DNA of 64,000 nt. Origin: an uncultured Pelagibacteraceae bacterium (GTDB taxonomy: Bacteria > Pseudomonadota > Alphaproteobacteria > Pelagibacterales > Pelagibacteraceae). The position numbers were made by a program, and so were the translations under genes. Numbering within the stretch: position 1 is the first letter of the stretch; each line of letters starts with the position of its first letter. The notes beneath the pieces are model-generated. The model ran no database searches. It saw nothing but the letters and a program-made list of their open reading frames with translations, and had not been told where the DNA came from. Of this stretch, positions 37,295 through 45,613 are shown piece after piece. The DNA lies in assembly GCA_902617825.1 (NCBI GenBank), contig CACMYE010000005.1:1-64000 (forward strand). Reading direction: 5' to 3'.

Positions 37295-38475
37295 TGAATA
37301 AAAATCTATGGCTACTTATTTTTAGCCAGATTTTTGCATTTACAGCTGCGCCTGTTACAGTTTTTTTAAGTGGTATAATTGGTTCCAATTTAAGTCCAAC
37401 AAAATCTTTAGCAACTTTACCAATGGCTGTATCGGTTGTAGGAATCGCATTATTTGCGTTTTTTGCTGCAAAATTGATGAGTGTTGTTGGTCGTAGATTA
37501 GGTTTTATTTATGCATCTGTTGGAACTTGTCTTGCATCTTTAATAACGGCCTATTCAATAATAATTGAGAGTTTTTTTATATTTAATTTAGGATGTTTTT
37601 TAATTGGTGGAGGTATAGCATTCAGCCATCAGTATCGATTTGCGGCAGTTGAAGTTGTTGAAAAAGATTACGCACCAAAGGCAATCTCTATAATATTATT
37701 GGCAGGAATTGGTTCTGCGTTTATTGGACCAAATATTGCAAATATTTCTAAAGATATAGTTCATGATCACTTGTACGCAGGTTCTTATTTGGCTTTATCA
37801 TTATTAGCAATCTCCTCAACAATTTTTCTACTTTTTTATAAAGAACCAATAAGACAATCAAAAATTCAAAACAAAAACGGTAGGAGTTATTTAAAGCTTA
37901 TTTCTCAGCCTAGATTTTTACAGGCACTTATAGCGTCTGGATTTGCTTATGCTGTGATGAGTTTTTTAATGACAGCAACCCCAATAAGTATGCATGTAAT
38001 GGAAAAAATAACTTTATCCAAAACAAGTTTGGTAATTCAATTTCATATTTTAGCAATGTTTTTACCATCTTTGGTTACAGGAAGTTTAATTAAAAGGTTT
38101 GGTCACAGTAAAATTATGTATATTGGTGTTTTATTATTTTTAATTACAATTTTTACTAGTTTATTTGAACAAAATTTTAATAATTATTTAATCGCTTTAA
38201 TTTTTTTAGGATTAGGATGGAATTTTTTATTCATATCTGGGACAAGTTTACTTGTTTTATGTTATCGGGAAGAGGAAAAATTTAAAGCACAGGGTTTTAA
38301 TGATTTAATAGTATATTCAATTCAAGCTATAGCCAGTTTATCAGCTGGTTTATTCTTGAGTTTAGCTAGCTGGAAAACTATGAATTTAATTTGTTTATTT
38401 TTTTTAATTATTATAACTTTTTCGACTATGAGAGCAGATTACTTAAAAAAAAACCCTAGTAAAAAAAATTACTAG
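37294..38475 (+). CDS. Major facilitator superfamily transporter
   Basis: A 393 aa protein with about twelve helices. The loop 2-3 motif is seen as KLMSVVGRRLGFIYASVG, and KRFGHSKIMYIGVLLF marks the second half. The frame is open from a TTG at 37258, but the ATG at 37294 begins right at the first helix (NKNLWLLIFSQIFAFTAAP) and overlaps the microprotein stop. Its stop codon lies inside a terminator hairpin. Substrate unknown; efflux or uptake cannot be decided. Confidence 0.82.
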   Translation: MNKNLWLLIFSQIFAFTAAPVTVFLSGIIGSNLSPTKSLATLPMAVSVVGIALFAFFAAKLMSVVGRRLGFIYASVGTCLASLITAYSIIIESFFIFNLGCFLIGGGIAFSHQYRFAAVEVVEKDYAPKAISIILLAGIGSAFIGPNIANISKDIVHDHLYAGSYLALSLLAISSTIFLLFYKEPIRQSKIQNKNGRSYLKLISQPRFLQALIASGFAYAVMSFLMTATPISMHVMEKITLSKTSLVIQFHILAMFLPSLVTGSLIKRFGHSKIMYIGVLLFLITIFTSLFEQNFNNYLIALIFLGLGWNFLFISGTSLLVLCYREEEKFKAQGFNDLIVYSIQAIASLSAGLFLSLASWKTMNLICLFFLIIITFSTMRADYLKKNPSKKNY

Positions 38476-38485
38476 GGTTTTTTTG
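38451..38485. terminator. Bidirectional intrinsic terminator
   Basis: AAACCCTAGTAA (38451-38462) and TTACTAGGGTTT (38469-38480) form a perfect 12-base stem with a six-A loop. T-runs follow on both strands. The MFS stop codon TAG (38473-38475) lies within it, and the convergent binding protein gene ends at 38494. Confidence 0.88.
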
Positions 38486-38493
38486 TATTATAA

Positions 38494-39684
38494 TTATCTT
38501 TGTTTTTTTGTTTTAAATTTTCCACCTTTTACTTCTTGCTCTAAAAAAGAACCTTCAGCTTCACCAACTGCAGTAAATGCTACTCCGGTTGCGCCTTCGT
38601 AGTTAATCTTTTTACCTTTAGCTAGTAAGTCTAAGCCTTTTTTAAGTTCACCTGGATAAATTTTAGTACCAGGTGCATTAGCTACATCCATCACATTTTT
38701 TGCAATAGAACCTCTGTCAGCTGAATTTCCAGCTTGCATAGCTAAAACAATTAAAGCTGCTGCATCGTATGATTCACCTGTGTACGGTCCAGAAGAGTCT
38801 ATACCACTTGCTTTTGCAACATCAGCAAAAACACCAGCACCTTTTCCAGTAGAACCAGGCATAGATCCAAAAGATTTACTTAAATCTTTACCAAATGCAT
38901 CAACCAGAGATTGACCAATCATACCATCTGATAAAATAAATTTATCAAATGCACCAGAATCTAAAGAAGCTTGGATAATTCCTTTTCCACCTTGGTCAAG
39001 ATATCCAATTACAGCTACAGCATCTCCACCAGCTGAGGCAAGTGTTGCAACTTCTGATGAATAGTCAGCTTTACCATCTTCGTGTGCAGTCACTGTTGTT
39101 ACTTTAATGCCATGAGCTTTAACAGCTGCTTCGTATACGTCAGCTAAGCCTTTTCCATAGTCATTGTTAGTATAAGTAATAGCTACACTCTTAACTTTTC
39201 TATCTTTCGTAATATCTGCAAGAATTTGACCACCTCTGGCATCAGATGGAGCTGTTCTAAAGAAGTATCCATTGTCATCTAAAGTAGTTAATCCTGGAGA
39301 TGTTGCTGAAGGTGAAATCATTACTACACCGTTTGGTACAGCAACGTTTGATGCAATAGCACCAGTTACACCTGAACAATCAGCTCCCATAATAGCTGCT
39401 ACACCTTGTGAAATAATTCCTTCAGCTGCTGCTGTTGCTGCTGCTGAGTCAACACAAGTTGAGTCTGCTCTTACTGGTTCAATTTTTTTTCCACCCAATA
39501 GTGAACCAGAGTCAGAAGCTTCTTTGAATGCAAGCTCTGCAGATGCAGCCATTGCTGGTGTTAGAGACTCAATAGGACCTGTAAATCCTAAAATAATCCC
39601 CATCTTAATAGCATGTCCGTCCGCCATTACGTTTGATCCAAAACTAGAAACAAACATAAATACAGCGATAAATAGTTTTCTCAT
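38494..39684 (-). CDS. Branched-chain-type ABC substrate-binding protein (system 2)
   Basis: Type I periplasmic binding protein (Peripla_BP_6), 396 aa, signal peptide ending near VMADG. The N-terminal lobe starts IKMGIILGFTGPIESLTP, with DSTCVDSAAATAAAEG and ISPSATSPGLTTLDDNGYFF; the hinge-side motif is YTNNDYGKGLAD. It is presumably the ligand-binding component of the importer at 33344-37218, which has no other binding protein nearby, though it is encoded on the opposite strand. A GAGGAAG site precedes the ATG. A catabolic operon of unknown substrate lies directly upstream on the same strand. Confidence 0.9.
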   Translation of the reverse strand: MRKLFIAVFMFVSSFGSNVMADGHAIKMGIILGFTGPIESLTPAMAASAELAFKEASDSGSLLGGKKIEPVRADSTCVDSAAATAAAEGIISQGVAAIMGADCSGVTGAIASNVAVPNGVVMISPSATSPGLTTLDDNGYFFRTAPSDARGGQILADITKDRKVKSVAITYTNNDYGKGLADVYEAAVKAHGIKVTTVTAHEDGKADYSSEVATLASAGGDAVAVIGYLDQGGKGIIQASLDSGAFDKFILSDGMIGQSLVDAFGKDLSKSFGSMPGSTGKGAGVFADVAKASGIDSSGPYTGESYDAAALIVLAMQAGNSADRGSIAKNVMDVANAPGTKIYPGELKKGLDLLAKGKKINYEGATGVAFTAVGEAEGSFLEQEVKGGKFKTKKQR

Positions 39685-39697
39685 TATCTTCCTCTAT

Positions 39698-39709
39698 ATT
39701 GTTAACAAT
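39698..39709. promoter_or_regulatory. 12-base palindrome upstream of binding protein gene
   Basis: ATTGTTAACAAT is a perfect palindrome 13 bases before the binding protein ATG. Its core TTGTTAACAA recurs at 48695-48704. It could be an operator, but short AT-rich palindromes arise by chance here. Confidence 0.25.
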
Positions 39710-39791
39710 TTATAAAAGTTAATTAAATTATGAATACAACCAATATTCAATGACAAAATTATCCTATTTTAGACGGTTTAATTGATAAGGA

Positions 39792-41282
39792 TTATCTTAT
39801 TGAGAAAGGGTCTAGAGAAGGTTCGTCAGATGTGTAGAACCAAGTTGTTTTTACTCTTGTGTAGTCTTTAATTGAGTCAATTCCTGCTTCTTTTCCATAT
39901 CCACTATCCTTAATACCTCCAAAAGGAGCTGATGGTGAAATTAGTCTATAAGTATTTACAAAGGTTATTCCTGCCCTAATTGCTTTTGAGACTCGCATCC
40001 CTCTGGATAGATTACTAGTATAAACACCAGAAGATAACCCATATTGATTATCATTCATTTTTGAAATTACGTCATCTTCTGTATCAAATTTCATTACTGA
40101 TAATACAGGTCCAAATAACTCGTTTTCTGCTACCGGAAGATTGTGATTATCACATTCTATAATTGTAGGAGGAAAGTAATATCCTTTATTTGAAAAAGAA
40201 TGTCTTTCACCTCCACACTTAATTTTTCCACCTTGATCAATTGTATCTTTAATATTTTTTTCTATTACTTCTAACTGTTTAAAATTACTTAAAGGACCCA
40301 TCTCTGTTTCTGGATCCATTGGTGCTCCAATTTTTATTTTTGATGCACGATTTGAAAGCTTATCTAAAAATTCATCGTAAATTCCTTTTTGCAAATAAAG
40401 TCTTGATCCTGCTATACAACTTTGTCCACTTGCACCGAATATACCTGCTGTAATTCCATTTATTGCATTTTCTTGTTCTGCATCATCAAATACTGCAACT
40501 GGACTTTTTCCGCCTAATTCTAAACTTACCTCAGATAAATTTTCTGCAGAGTTTCTAATTATATGTCTCGCTGTTTCAGGACCTCCAGTAAATGCAACTT
40601 TTTCAACTAAATTGTGAGTAGTTAAACTTTTACCGCATGGATCCCCAAATCCTGTAATGACATTTACTACGCCTTTAGGGATACCAGTTTTTTCAATTAA
40701 TTTTGCAAATTCAAACAAAACAGCAGGAGCAAGTTCTGATGATTTAATTACAACTGTATTACCCATTGCAAGTGCTGGCGCTACTTTAGTAGCAGTTAAA
40801 AACATTTGTGAATTCCAGGGAATTATTGCTGCTATAACACCTATAGGTATTCTAGTTGTTATTGCTTGAACATTCGGTTTATCTATTGGCAAAACTGTTC
40901 CCTCAACTTTATCTGCCAAACCTGCGTAATAGTCGTAGTATTCTGCTATATAAATTGCTTGTTTCTTTGTTTCTCTGTAGAGTTTTCCAGTATCAATTGT
41001 TTCTATTTCTCCTAGCATTTCTGCATTCTCTCTCAATTGATCTCCAATAGCTCTTAAGTATTTAGCTCTTTCTCTAGGAAGTAGCTTTGGCCATTCTCCC
41101 TCAAATGCTTTTTGAGCAGCTTTAACTGCTTTATCAACATCTTTATCACTCGCCTCAGGAACAACTGCCCAAGGCTCATTATGTTCTGGATTTAGAGTTT
41201 CAAAGGTTCTTTTACTTTCAGAGTCAACCCACTCACCATTAATAAACATTTTATATTGTTTTAGTTTATTCATTTGATCCAA
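39792..41282 (-). CDS. Aldehyde dehydrogenase (NAD(P)-dependent)
   Basis: ALDH superfamily enzyme of 496 aa, the usual length. N169-type motif IIPWNSQMF, nucleotide site AFTGGPETARH, catalytic Glu in SLELGGKSPV and catalytic Cys in FGASGQSCIAGSRLYL; the FGPVLSVMKF and APFGGIKDSGYGKEAG motifs are intact. Closest in look to betaine-aldehyde/hydroxymuconic-semialdehyde types, but the substrate cannot be fixed. Last gene of the five-gene operon starting at 45508; its start overlaps the upstream hydrolase by 17 bases. Confidence 0.92.
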   Translation of the reverse strand: MDQMNKLKQYKMFINGEWVDSESKRTFETLNPEHNEPWAVVPEASDKDVDKAVKAAQKAFEGEWPKLLPRERAKYLRAIGDQLRENAEMLGEIETIDTGKLYRETKKQAIYIAEYYDYYAGLADKVEGTVLPIDKPNVQAITTRIPIGVIAAIIPWNSQMFLTATKVAPALAMGNTVVIKSSELAPAVLFEFAKLIEKTGIPKGVVNVITGFGDPCGKSLTTHNLVEKVAFTGGPETARHIIRNSAENLSEVSLELGGKSPVAVFDDAEQENAINGITAGIFGASGQSCIAGSRLYLQKGIYDEFLDKLSNRASKIKIGAPMDPETEMGPLSNFKQLEVIEKNIKDTIDQGGKIKCGGERHSFSNKGYYFPPTIIECDNHNLPVAENELFGPVLSVMKFDTEDDVISKMNDNQYGLSSGVYTSNLSRGMRVSKAIRAGITFVNTYRLISPSAPFGGIKDSGYGKEAGIDSIKDYTRVKTTWFYTSDEPSLDPFSIR

Positions 41283-42051
41283 TAAAATTTTTGATCATTA
41301 AATTTACATCATCAGCACACTCAATACCACAAAGATGTTTTCCATCTTTAATGATCTTTAATTGACTTTTAGAGATTAAACTATTCAATTCTTGAGACAT
41401 TTTTACTGTTGAGCCAATGTCGTATTCTCCTGTCATTACCAGTGTTCTAGCTTTTATTTTATTAAAATCTTCATCATTTTTATGATTAACAAATAACTCG
41501 TAAACTTTTAGAAAATTATCCATGTTATTTGCAGACAAAATTGAACTAATTTTTTCATATATTTCTGGATTATTTTTTAAATATTTATCAGTAAACCATC
41601 TCTTTAAAGCTTGCTTTGAAAGTTTTAATTCTTGTTTTGCTTGTTCAAACCTTTGATTAACAATTTTTTGTTGTAGCTCAGTTCTTTTATAAATAGAACA
41701 CAGAAGAGTTAATGTATTTAAACGTTCATTATATTTCGTTGCAAAATTTCGTGCAATTAAAGATCCTATAGAGAAACCTACAAGATGGATTTTTTTAATA
41801 TTAAGATGGTTCAATAGCTCGACTAGTTGATTAGAAAAATCATCAAAAATTATTTTTCCATCTTCTAATGAAGATTTTCCATGTCCTAAAATGTCGTAAG
41901 CAATATTTGAGTGATAATTAAAAAATTCAAGTTGAGGCCACCAAATTTCATGAGTAAGACCAACACCGTGTATAAATACTATTGGGACTTCTTGATCTTT
42001 TTTATTAAATAAGTAATAGGTTCCTGAGGCAGTAGTTCCTGTTGTCATCAA
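41266..42051 (-). CDS. Alpha/beta hydrolase
   Basis: Cytoplasmic alpha/beta-fold hydrolase of 261 aa. The oxyanion region is IVFIHGVGLTHEIW, the nucleophile elbow GFSIGSL (Ser in LVGFSIGSLIARNF), the acid probably in VMTGEYDIGS, and the His in IKDGKHLCGIE. It resembles RutD and enol-lactonase types that cleave ring-opened or carbamate-like intermediates. It lies 3 bases after the DUF1185 gene in an operon with a flavin monooxygenase, so hydrolysis of an oxygenation product is likely; this is inference. Confidence 0.82.
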   Translation of the reverse strand: MMTTGTTASGTYYLFNKKDQEVPIVFIHGVGLTHEIWWPQLEFFNYHSNIAYDILGHGKSSLEDGKIIFDDFSNQLVELLNHLNIKKIHLVGFSIGSLIARNFATKYNERLNTLTLLCSIYKRTELQQKIVNQRFEQAKQELKLSKQALKRWFTDKYLKNNPEIYEKISSILSANNMDNFLKVYELFVNHKNDEDFNKIKARTLVMTGEYDIGSTVKMSQELNSLISKSQLKIIKDGKHLCGIECADDVNLMIKNFIGSNE

Positions 42052-42054
42052 GAA

Positions 42055-42642
42055 TTATTTTGGCTCAATGCCCATTTCTTTCATATCTTGATATCTGTCA
42101 CCAGTTCTTGCATGCGCTCTACCACTCGATGCGCCACCAATTGCAATAACTACCTCATCATCGAAGGGTGCATCATGAATAGTAAATTCATGAGTTAGGT
42201 AATATGGCCTCAATCCAGAGTCTGTTTTATGCATCATTGGAATAGATATTTTAGAACCAGCAGGTGATCTTGTATTGGTGAAACTTAAATAAGATGTACC
42301 TCCTACTGCATCTCTAAATTTATTTCCAAACCTTAAGGTGTGAATAAATGCTGATGCATGCTCTATTTCACCACTTAAACCGACTACACCAGCCTTTCCA
42401 TATGCTAGTATTTTGTCTGGAGATCCCATTTCATTTATTAACTCTGGAACAAGTAAATCCCCAAGTTTTGGTGCTAAATCTAAAATAGTTGGTCTTAAAT
42501 TTTCTACAAAACCTTGTCCATGCCATGGATTTTTAAAGACAGCTGCAACCGAAACTAATAAAACAGGTTCTTTAGCATCTTTGCCACCTTCTATGAAAGT
42601 TTTATCAACAAATTTTACAAATTTTCTTAATTCTAACTTCAT
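42055..42642 (-). CDS. DUF1185 / 'amino acid synthesis' family protein
   Basis: A 195 aa cytoplasmic protein of the PF06684 family. Conserved-looking segments: NPWHGQGFVENL, GKAGVVGLSGEIEHASAFIH, SYLSFTNTRSPAGSKISIPMM and the C-terminal AIGGASSGRAHARTGDRYQD. The Pfam name is historical and no reaction is established as far as I know. It overlaps the ThDP enzyme by 4 bases (ATGA), so it is firmly part of the operon and probably acts in the same pathway. Confidence 0.78.
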   Translation of the reverse strand: MKLELRKFVKFVDKTFIEGGKDAKEPVLLVSVAAVFKNPWHGQGFVENLRPTILDLAPKLGDLLVPELINEMGSPDKILAYGKAGVVGLSGEIEHASAFIHTLRFGNKFRDAVGGTSYLSFTNTRSPAGSKISIPMMHKTDSGLRPYYLTHEFTIHDAPFDDEVVIAIGGASSGRAHARTGDRYQDMKEMGIEPK

Positions 42643-44342
42643 TTTTTTTCTCTGTGTTTGAAACTATCTCGTCTAAAACTGTATAGGGCTTTTGGATCCA
42701 CATCAACATCAATCACTGATGGTTTGTTACATTTTATTGCTGCTCTAACTGCTTCATTGATTTCAGAAATTTTTTTAACTTTAAATCCTTTTGCACCATA
42801 CAATTCTGTAGCCTCATCAAATGATGGACTTTTTATATCGGCCCCCAAATATCTTTTACCGAAAAAATCTTTTTGATAAGCTTTCTCTGCTCCCCAGCTT
42901 TGGTTATTCATTACTATTGTCGTAGTATTTATTCCATATTCTACTGCTGTTCCTAATTCAGATATTGTCATTCCAAATCCACCATCACCCATAAGACTAA
43001 CTACAGTTTTTTTTGGTTTTGCAACTTTAACACCCAGTCCGCATGCAAATGAAAATCCAACCAATCCAAAATCTAATGGAGTAAATAATGAAGGAGGGTC
43101 ATAATATTCTAAGGCATCAGTAGCCTGTAAACACAATGTTCCAGCGTCTAAAGTTATAGCGCTATTTTTTGGGAGAGCTTTTCTTAATTCTTTAAATAGG
43201 CCTTTAGGTTGTATGGGAGAATTCTTTCCTAAATTATATTTATCTCTATTAATTAAAAATTTTTTTCTTTCTTTAAGATAGGAATTAGTCCAATTTTTTA
43301 TATCTAATTTAAGTTTTTGTCTTTTTATTTCCTCAAATAATTGCTTTGTGGCAGTTGCTGCATCAGCATTAATTCCCAGTACAATTGGAAAATATTTTCC
43401 GAGCATTTTTTTTTCTAGCTCAATTTGAATAATTTTTGCTTTTTTGTTGATGTTTTCATAAGAATAAAATGTTGAATTGAAGCCCAAACGAGTGCCTATT
43501 GCCAAAATAACATCAGCTTCTTTTACTAATCTTGATGCAACAGGATTTCCTCTTGGACCCATTTGTCCTGCGTTCAGTTTATAATTATATGGAATTGCAT
43601 CACCATGTCCTGCTGCTGTGACAATTGGAATATTCAGCATTTCGGAAAGCTTTATTACTTCCTTATATTTAGAATTATATTTAATCCCAGCACCTACTAT
43701 TAGTACTGATTTCTTAGATCCTTGAATTATTTTGGCTGCTCTTTTAATTTTTTCTTGTTTACCTTTAACTTTGCTCTCATTTTCAAAAGACGTTTTTTTA
43801 TAATTAATATTATAATTATTGGTTGCTGCCAGTATATTTCTAGGCAGGTTTATACATACAGGACCTCTTCTTGGTTTCATCGCAAGATTGAAGGCATCTC
43901 CAATTACATTTGGAATTATCTTAGAATTTTTTACTGTCCATGTTTTTTTGGTAATAGGTGTAAATAGTGATTGTTGATCAAGACCTTGAAATGCATCTTC
44001 CATTTTGTCCTTCGTTGAGAATGATCCAGCAATAGCAACTACTGGCGAAAAAGCTGCTTTTGCTTGAGCAATACCTGTAACTAAATTTGTTGCTCCAGGA
44101 CCATTTTGTCCTGCTAAAATTACTCCCGGTTTATTAGACGCTCTAGCATAACCATCTGCCATATGAGTACCTGTTCTTTCATCTCTTACTCCAATAAATT
44201 TAATACTTTTCTCATGATAAAGAGCATCAAACATTTCCATTGTTGCAGAACCAATAAGTCCAAAGACATGTTTTACTTTTTCTTTTTTTAAAGATTGAAC
44301 CGCGGCTTGACCACCGCTTATTTTTTTTCTTTTTTTTATCAA
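42639..44342 (-). CDS. ThDP-dependent enzyme, acetolactate-synthase-like
   Basis: ThDP enzyme of the AHAS/POX/decarboxylase family, 567 aa. Catalytic Glu in IGVRDERTGTHMADGYAR; ThDP-Mg motif GDGGFGMTISELGTAVEYG closing with NNQSWGAEK. Unlike ilvB at 6629 it keeps the canonical GDG. No regulatory subunit is beside it, and its context (flavin monooxygenase, hydrolase, ALDH) argues for a catabolic decarboxylase, lyase or ligase role rather than valine synthesis. Overlaps the LLM gene by 4 bases and the DUF1185 gene by 4 bases. Confidence 0.85.
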   Translation of the reverse strand: MIKKRKKISGGQAAVQSLKKEKVKHVFGLIGSATMEMFDALYHEKSIKFIGVRDERTGTHMADGYARASNKPGVILAGQNGPGATNLVTGIAQAKAAFSPVVAIAGSFSTKDKMEDAFQGLDQQSLFTPITKKTWTVKNSKIIPNVIGDAFNLAMKPRRGPVCINLPRNILAATNNYNINYKKTSFENESKVKGKQEKIKRAAKIIQGSKKSVLIVGAGIKYNSKYKEVIKLSEMLNIPIVTAAGHGDAIPYNYKLNAGQMGPRGNPVASRLVKEADVILAIGTRLGFNSTFYSYENINKKAKIIQIELEKKMLGKYFPIVLGINADAATATKQLFEEIKRQKLKLDIKNWTNSYLKERKKFLINRDKYNLGKNSPIQPKGLFKELRKALPKNSAITLDAGTLCLQATDALEYYDPPSLFTPLDFGLVGFSFACGLGVKVAKPKKTVVSLMGDGGFGMTISELGTAVEYGINTTTIVMNNQSWGAEKAYQKDFFGKRYLGADIKSPSFDEATELYGAKGFKVKKISEINEAVRAAIKCNKPSVIDVDVDPKALYSFRRDSFKHREKK

Positions 44343-45508
44343 GAAACTTTTTTTACTTCAGTGTCAAAATCTTTTTTAAAATGAGGCATTACTTTCTCAG
44401 TAAATAATTTGATACTTCTCATACAATCCTCATGTTTAATTCCTGGAAAGTTCGACCAAACTTGTAAATTTTGTAAGTTTAATTCTGATTTTAATTCATG
44501 AATTTTATCGATCACATATTCTGGTGTTCCAAAAAGCATGTTTCTCTTATGCAAAAATTCATAATTTAACAAATCTAATTTACCTTTTGTTTCTGGAAGC
44601 TCTTCACCTGGATCCATATGATTTCCCAAACCTCTCCAATGACAAACCCACCTCATGTAATTGACCATATGCTCACCTGCTTTCTCTTTGGCTTCTTCCA
44701 TAGTATCAGCAATAAACATATCTCTAACTAAAGAAATACCTTCACCCATTGGTACATTTCTTTTTTCAGCTTCTGATTTTGCATTTTTAAATGCCTCAAA
44801 TTTTATTTTTAAGGCCTTAACAGTTGGTATCCACATAATAATATTCAAGCCTTGTTTAGCTGCCCATTCGATAGACCTTATTCCGTCTACAACTTGATGA
44901 ATTGCTGGATAAGGTTTTTGATAAGGTTTAGGAAGAACACTTATATTTTCCATGACATTTGTTTCTAGATTTACCAAATCTTTATTTGGTGGACTCATAT
45001 CGTGTTGCCAAACATAATCTGGTGCAGGATATGTATAAAATTCACCCTTGTGGTTGAAAAATTTTTCTTTCCATGCTTTTTTTAAAATAGTTAACGTTTC
45101 TTCAAACAGTCTAAAATTTTTTGCTTGATCTTTCATATCGGCTTCTTTATTTAAATTTATGGCTTCTCGCCCATAAATTCCTCTTCCAATTCCTATTTCT
45201 ACTCTTCCTTTAGATAACTGATCTAATAAAGCTATGTCTTCAGCCATTCTAATTGGGTTGTGAAAAGTAATTACGTTACAAGCTTGTCCTATTCGAATAT
45301 CTTTTGTTCTTGCGGCAGCATCTACACCCATCATCAAAGGGTTTGTTAAAGATTCCATACCTTCATGATTAAAATGATGTTCGGTATACCAAATAGAATC
45401 CCATTTAGATTTATCGCAATATTCTGTGATCTCTCTAGTTTCGTCTAAAAGTTTGTCGTAAGGTTTGTGGGTCCAATTAGTTGTGTTACAAAAATATCCA
45501 AATTTCAT
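44339..45508 (-). CDS. LLM-class flavin-dependent monooxygenase
   Basis: Luciferase-like TIM-barrel flavin oxidoreductase of 389 aa. Motifs: EHHFNHEGMESLTNPLMMG, IRIGQACNVITFHNPIRMAED, LLDQLSKGRVEIGIGRGIYG and FGTPEYVIDKIHELK. These enzymes use reduced FMN from a separate reductase, which is not in the operon. The frame extends 14 codons upstream, but the ATG at 45508 follows an AAAGGAGG site by 4 bases and starts the conserved MKFGYFCNT. First gene of the operon running to 39792. Confidence 0.9.
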   Translation of the reverse strand: MKFGYFCNTTNWTHKPYDKLLDETREITEYCDKSKWDSIWYTEHHFNHEGMESLTNPLMMGVDAAARTKDIRIGQACNVITFHNPIRMAEDIALLDQLSKGRVEIGIGRGIYGREAINLNKEADMKDQAKNFRLFEETLTILKKAWKEKFFNHKGEFYTYPAPDYVWQHDMSPPNKDLVNLETNVMENISVLPKPYQKPYPAIHQVVDGIRSIEWAAKQGLNIIMWIPTVKALKIKFEAFKNAKSEAEKRNVPMGEGISLVRDMFIADTMEEAKEKAGEHMVNYMRWVCHWRGLGNHMDPGEELPETKGKLDLLNYEFLHKRNMLFGTPEYVIDKIHELKSELNLQNLQVWSNFPGIKHEDCMRSIKLFTEKVMPHFKKDFDTEVKKVS

Positions 45509-45512
45509 AAAG

Positions 45513-45520
45513 CCTCCTTT
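45513..45520 (-). promoter_or_regulatory. Consensus Shine-Dalgarno site of LLM operon
   Basis: AAAGGAGG on the minus strand, 4 bases before the ATG at 45508, is the best ribosome binding site in the window and fixes the start. An adjacent palindrome TTTAAATT-TT-AATTTAAA occupies 45518-45535. Confidence 0.75.
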
Positions 45521-45613
45521 AAATTTTAATTTAAAGACGACCGATCCCACTTTCGTAAATCAATGAATTTAACGACGAGTTATGTATCGCTTTATAAGTA
45601 GACCTTATTATTA

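Noticed and set aside
24691-39684. A genomic island acquired as a unit, because of the many transport genes
   Set aside because: No tRNA, integrase, direct repeats or visible change in base composition mark its borders.
39272-39715. 147-codon frame opposite the binding protein gene
   Set aside because: Mirror of an Ala/Ser-rich coding sequence; no ribosome binding site and no recognisable domain.
45518-45535. AT-only palindrome TTTAAATT-TT-AATTTAAA before the LLM gene
   Set aside because: Loop too small for an RNA hairpin and such AT palindromes are expected by chance; noted only beside the ribosome binding site.
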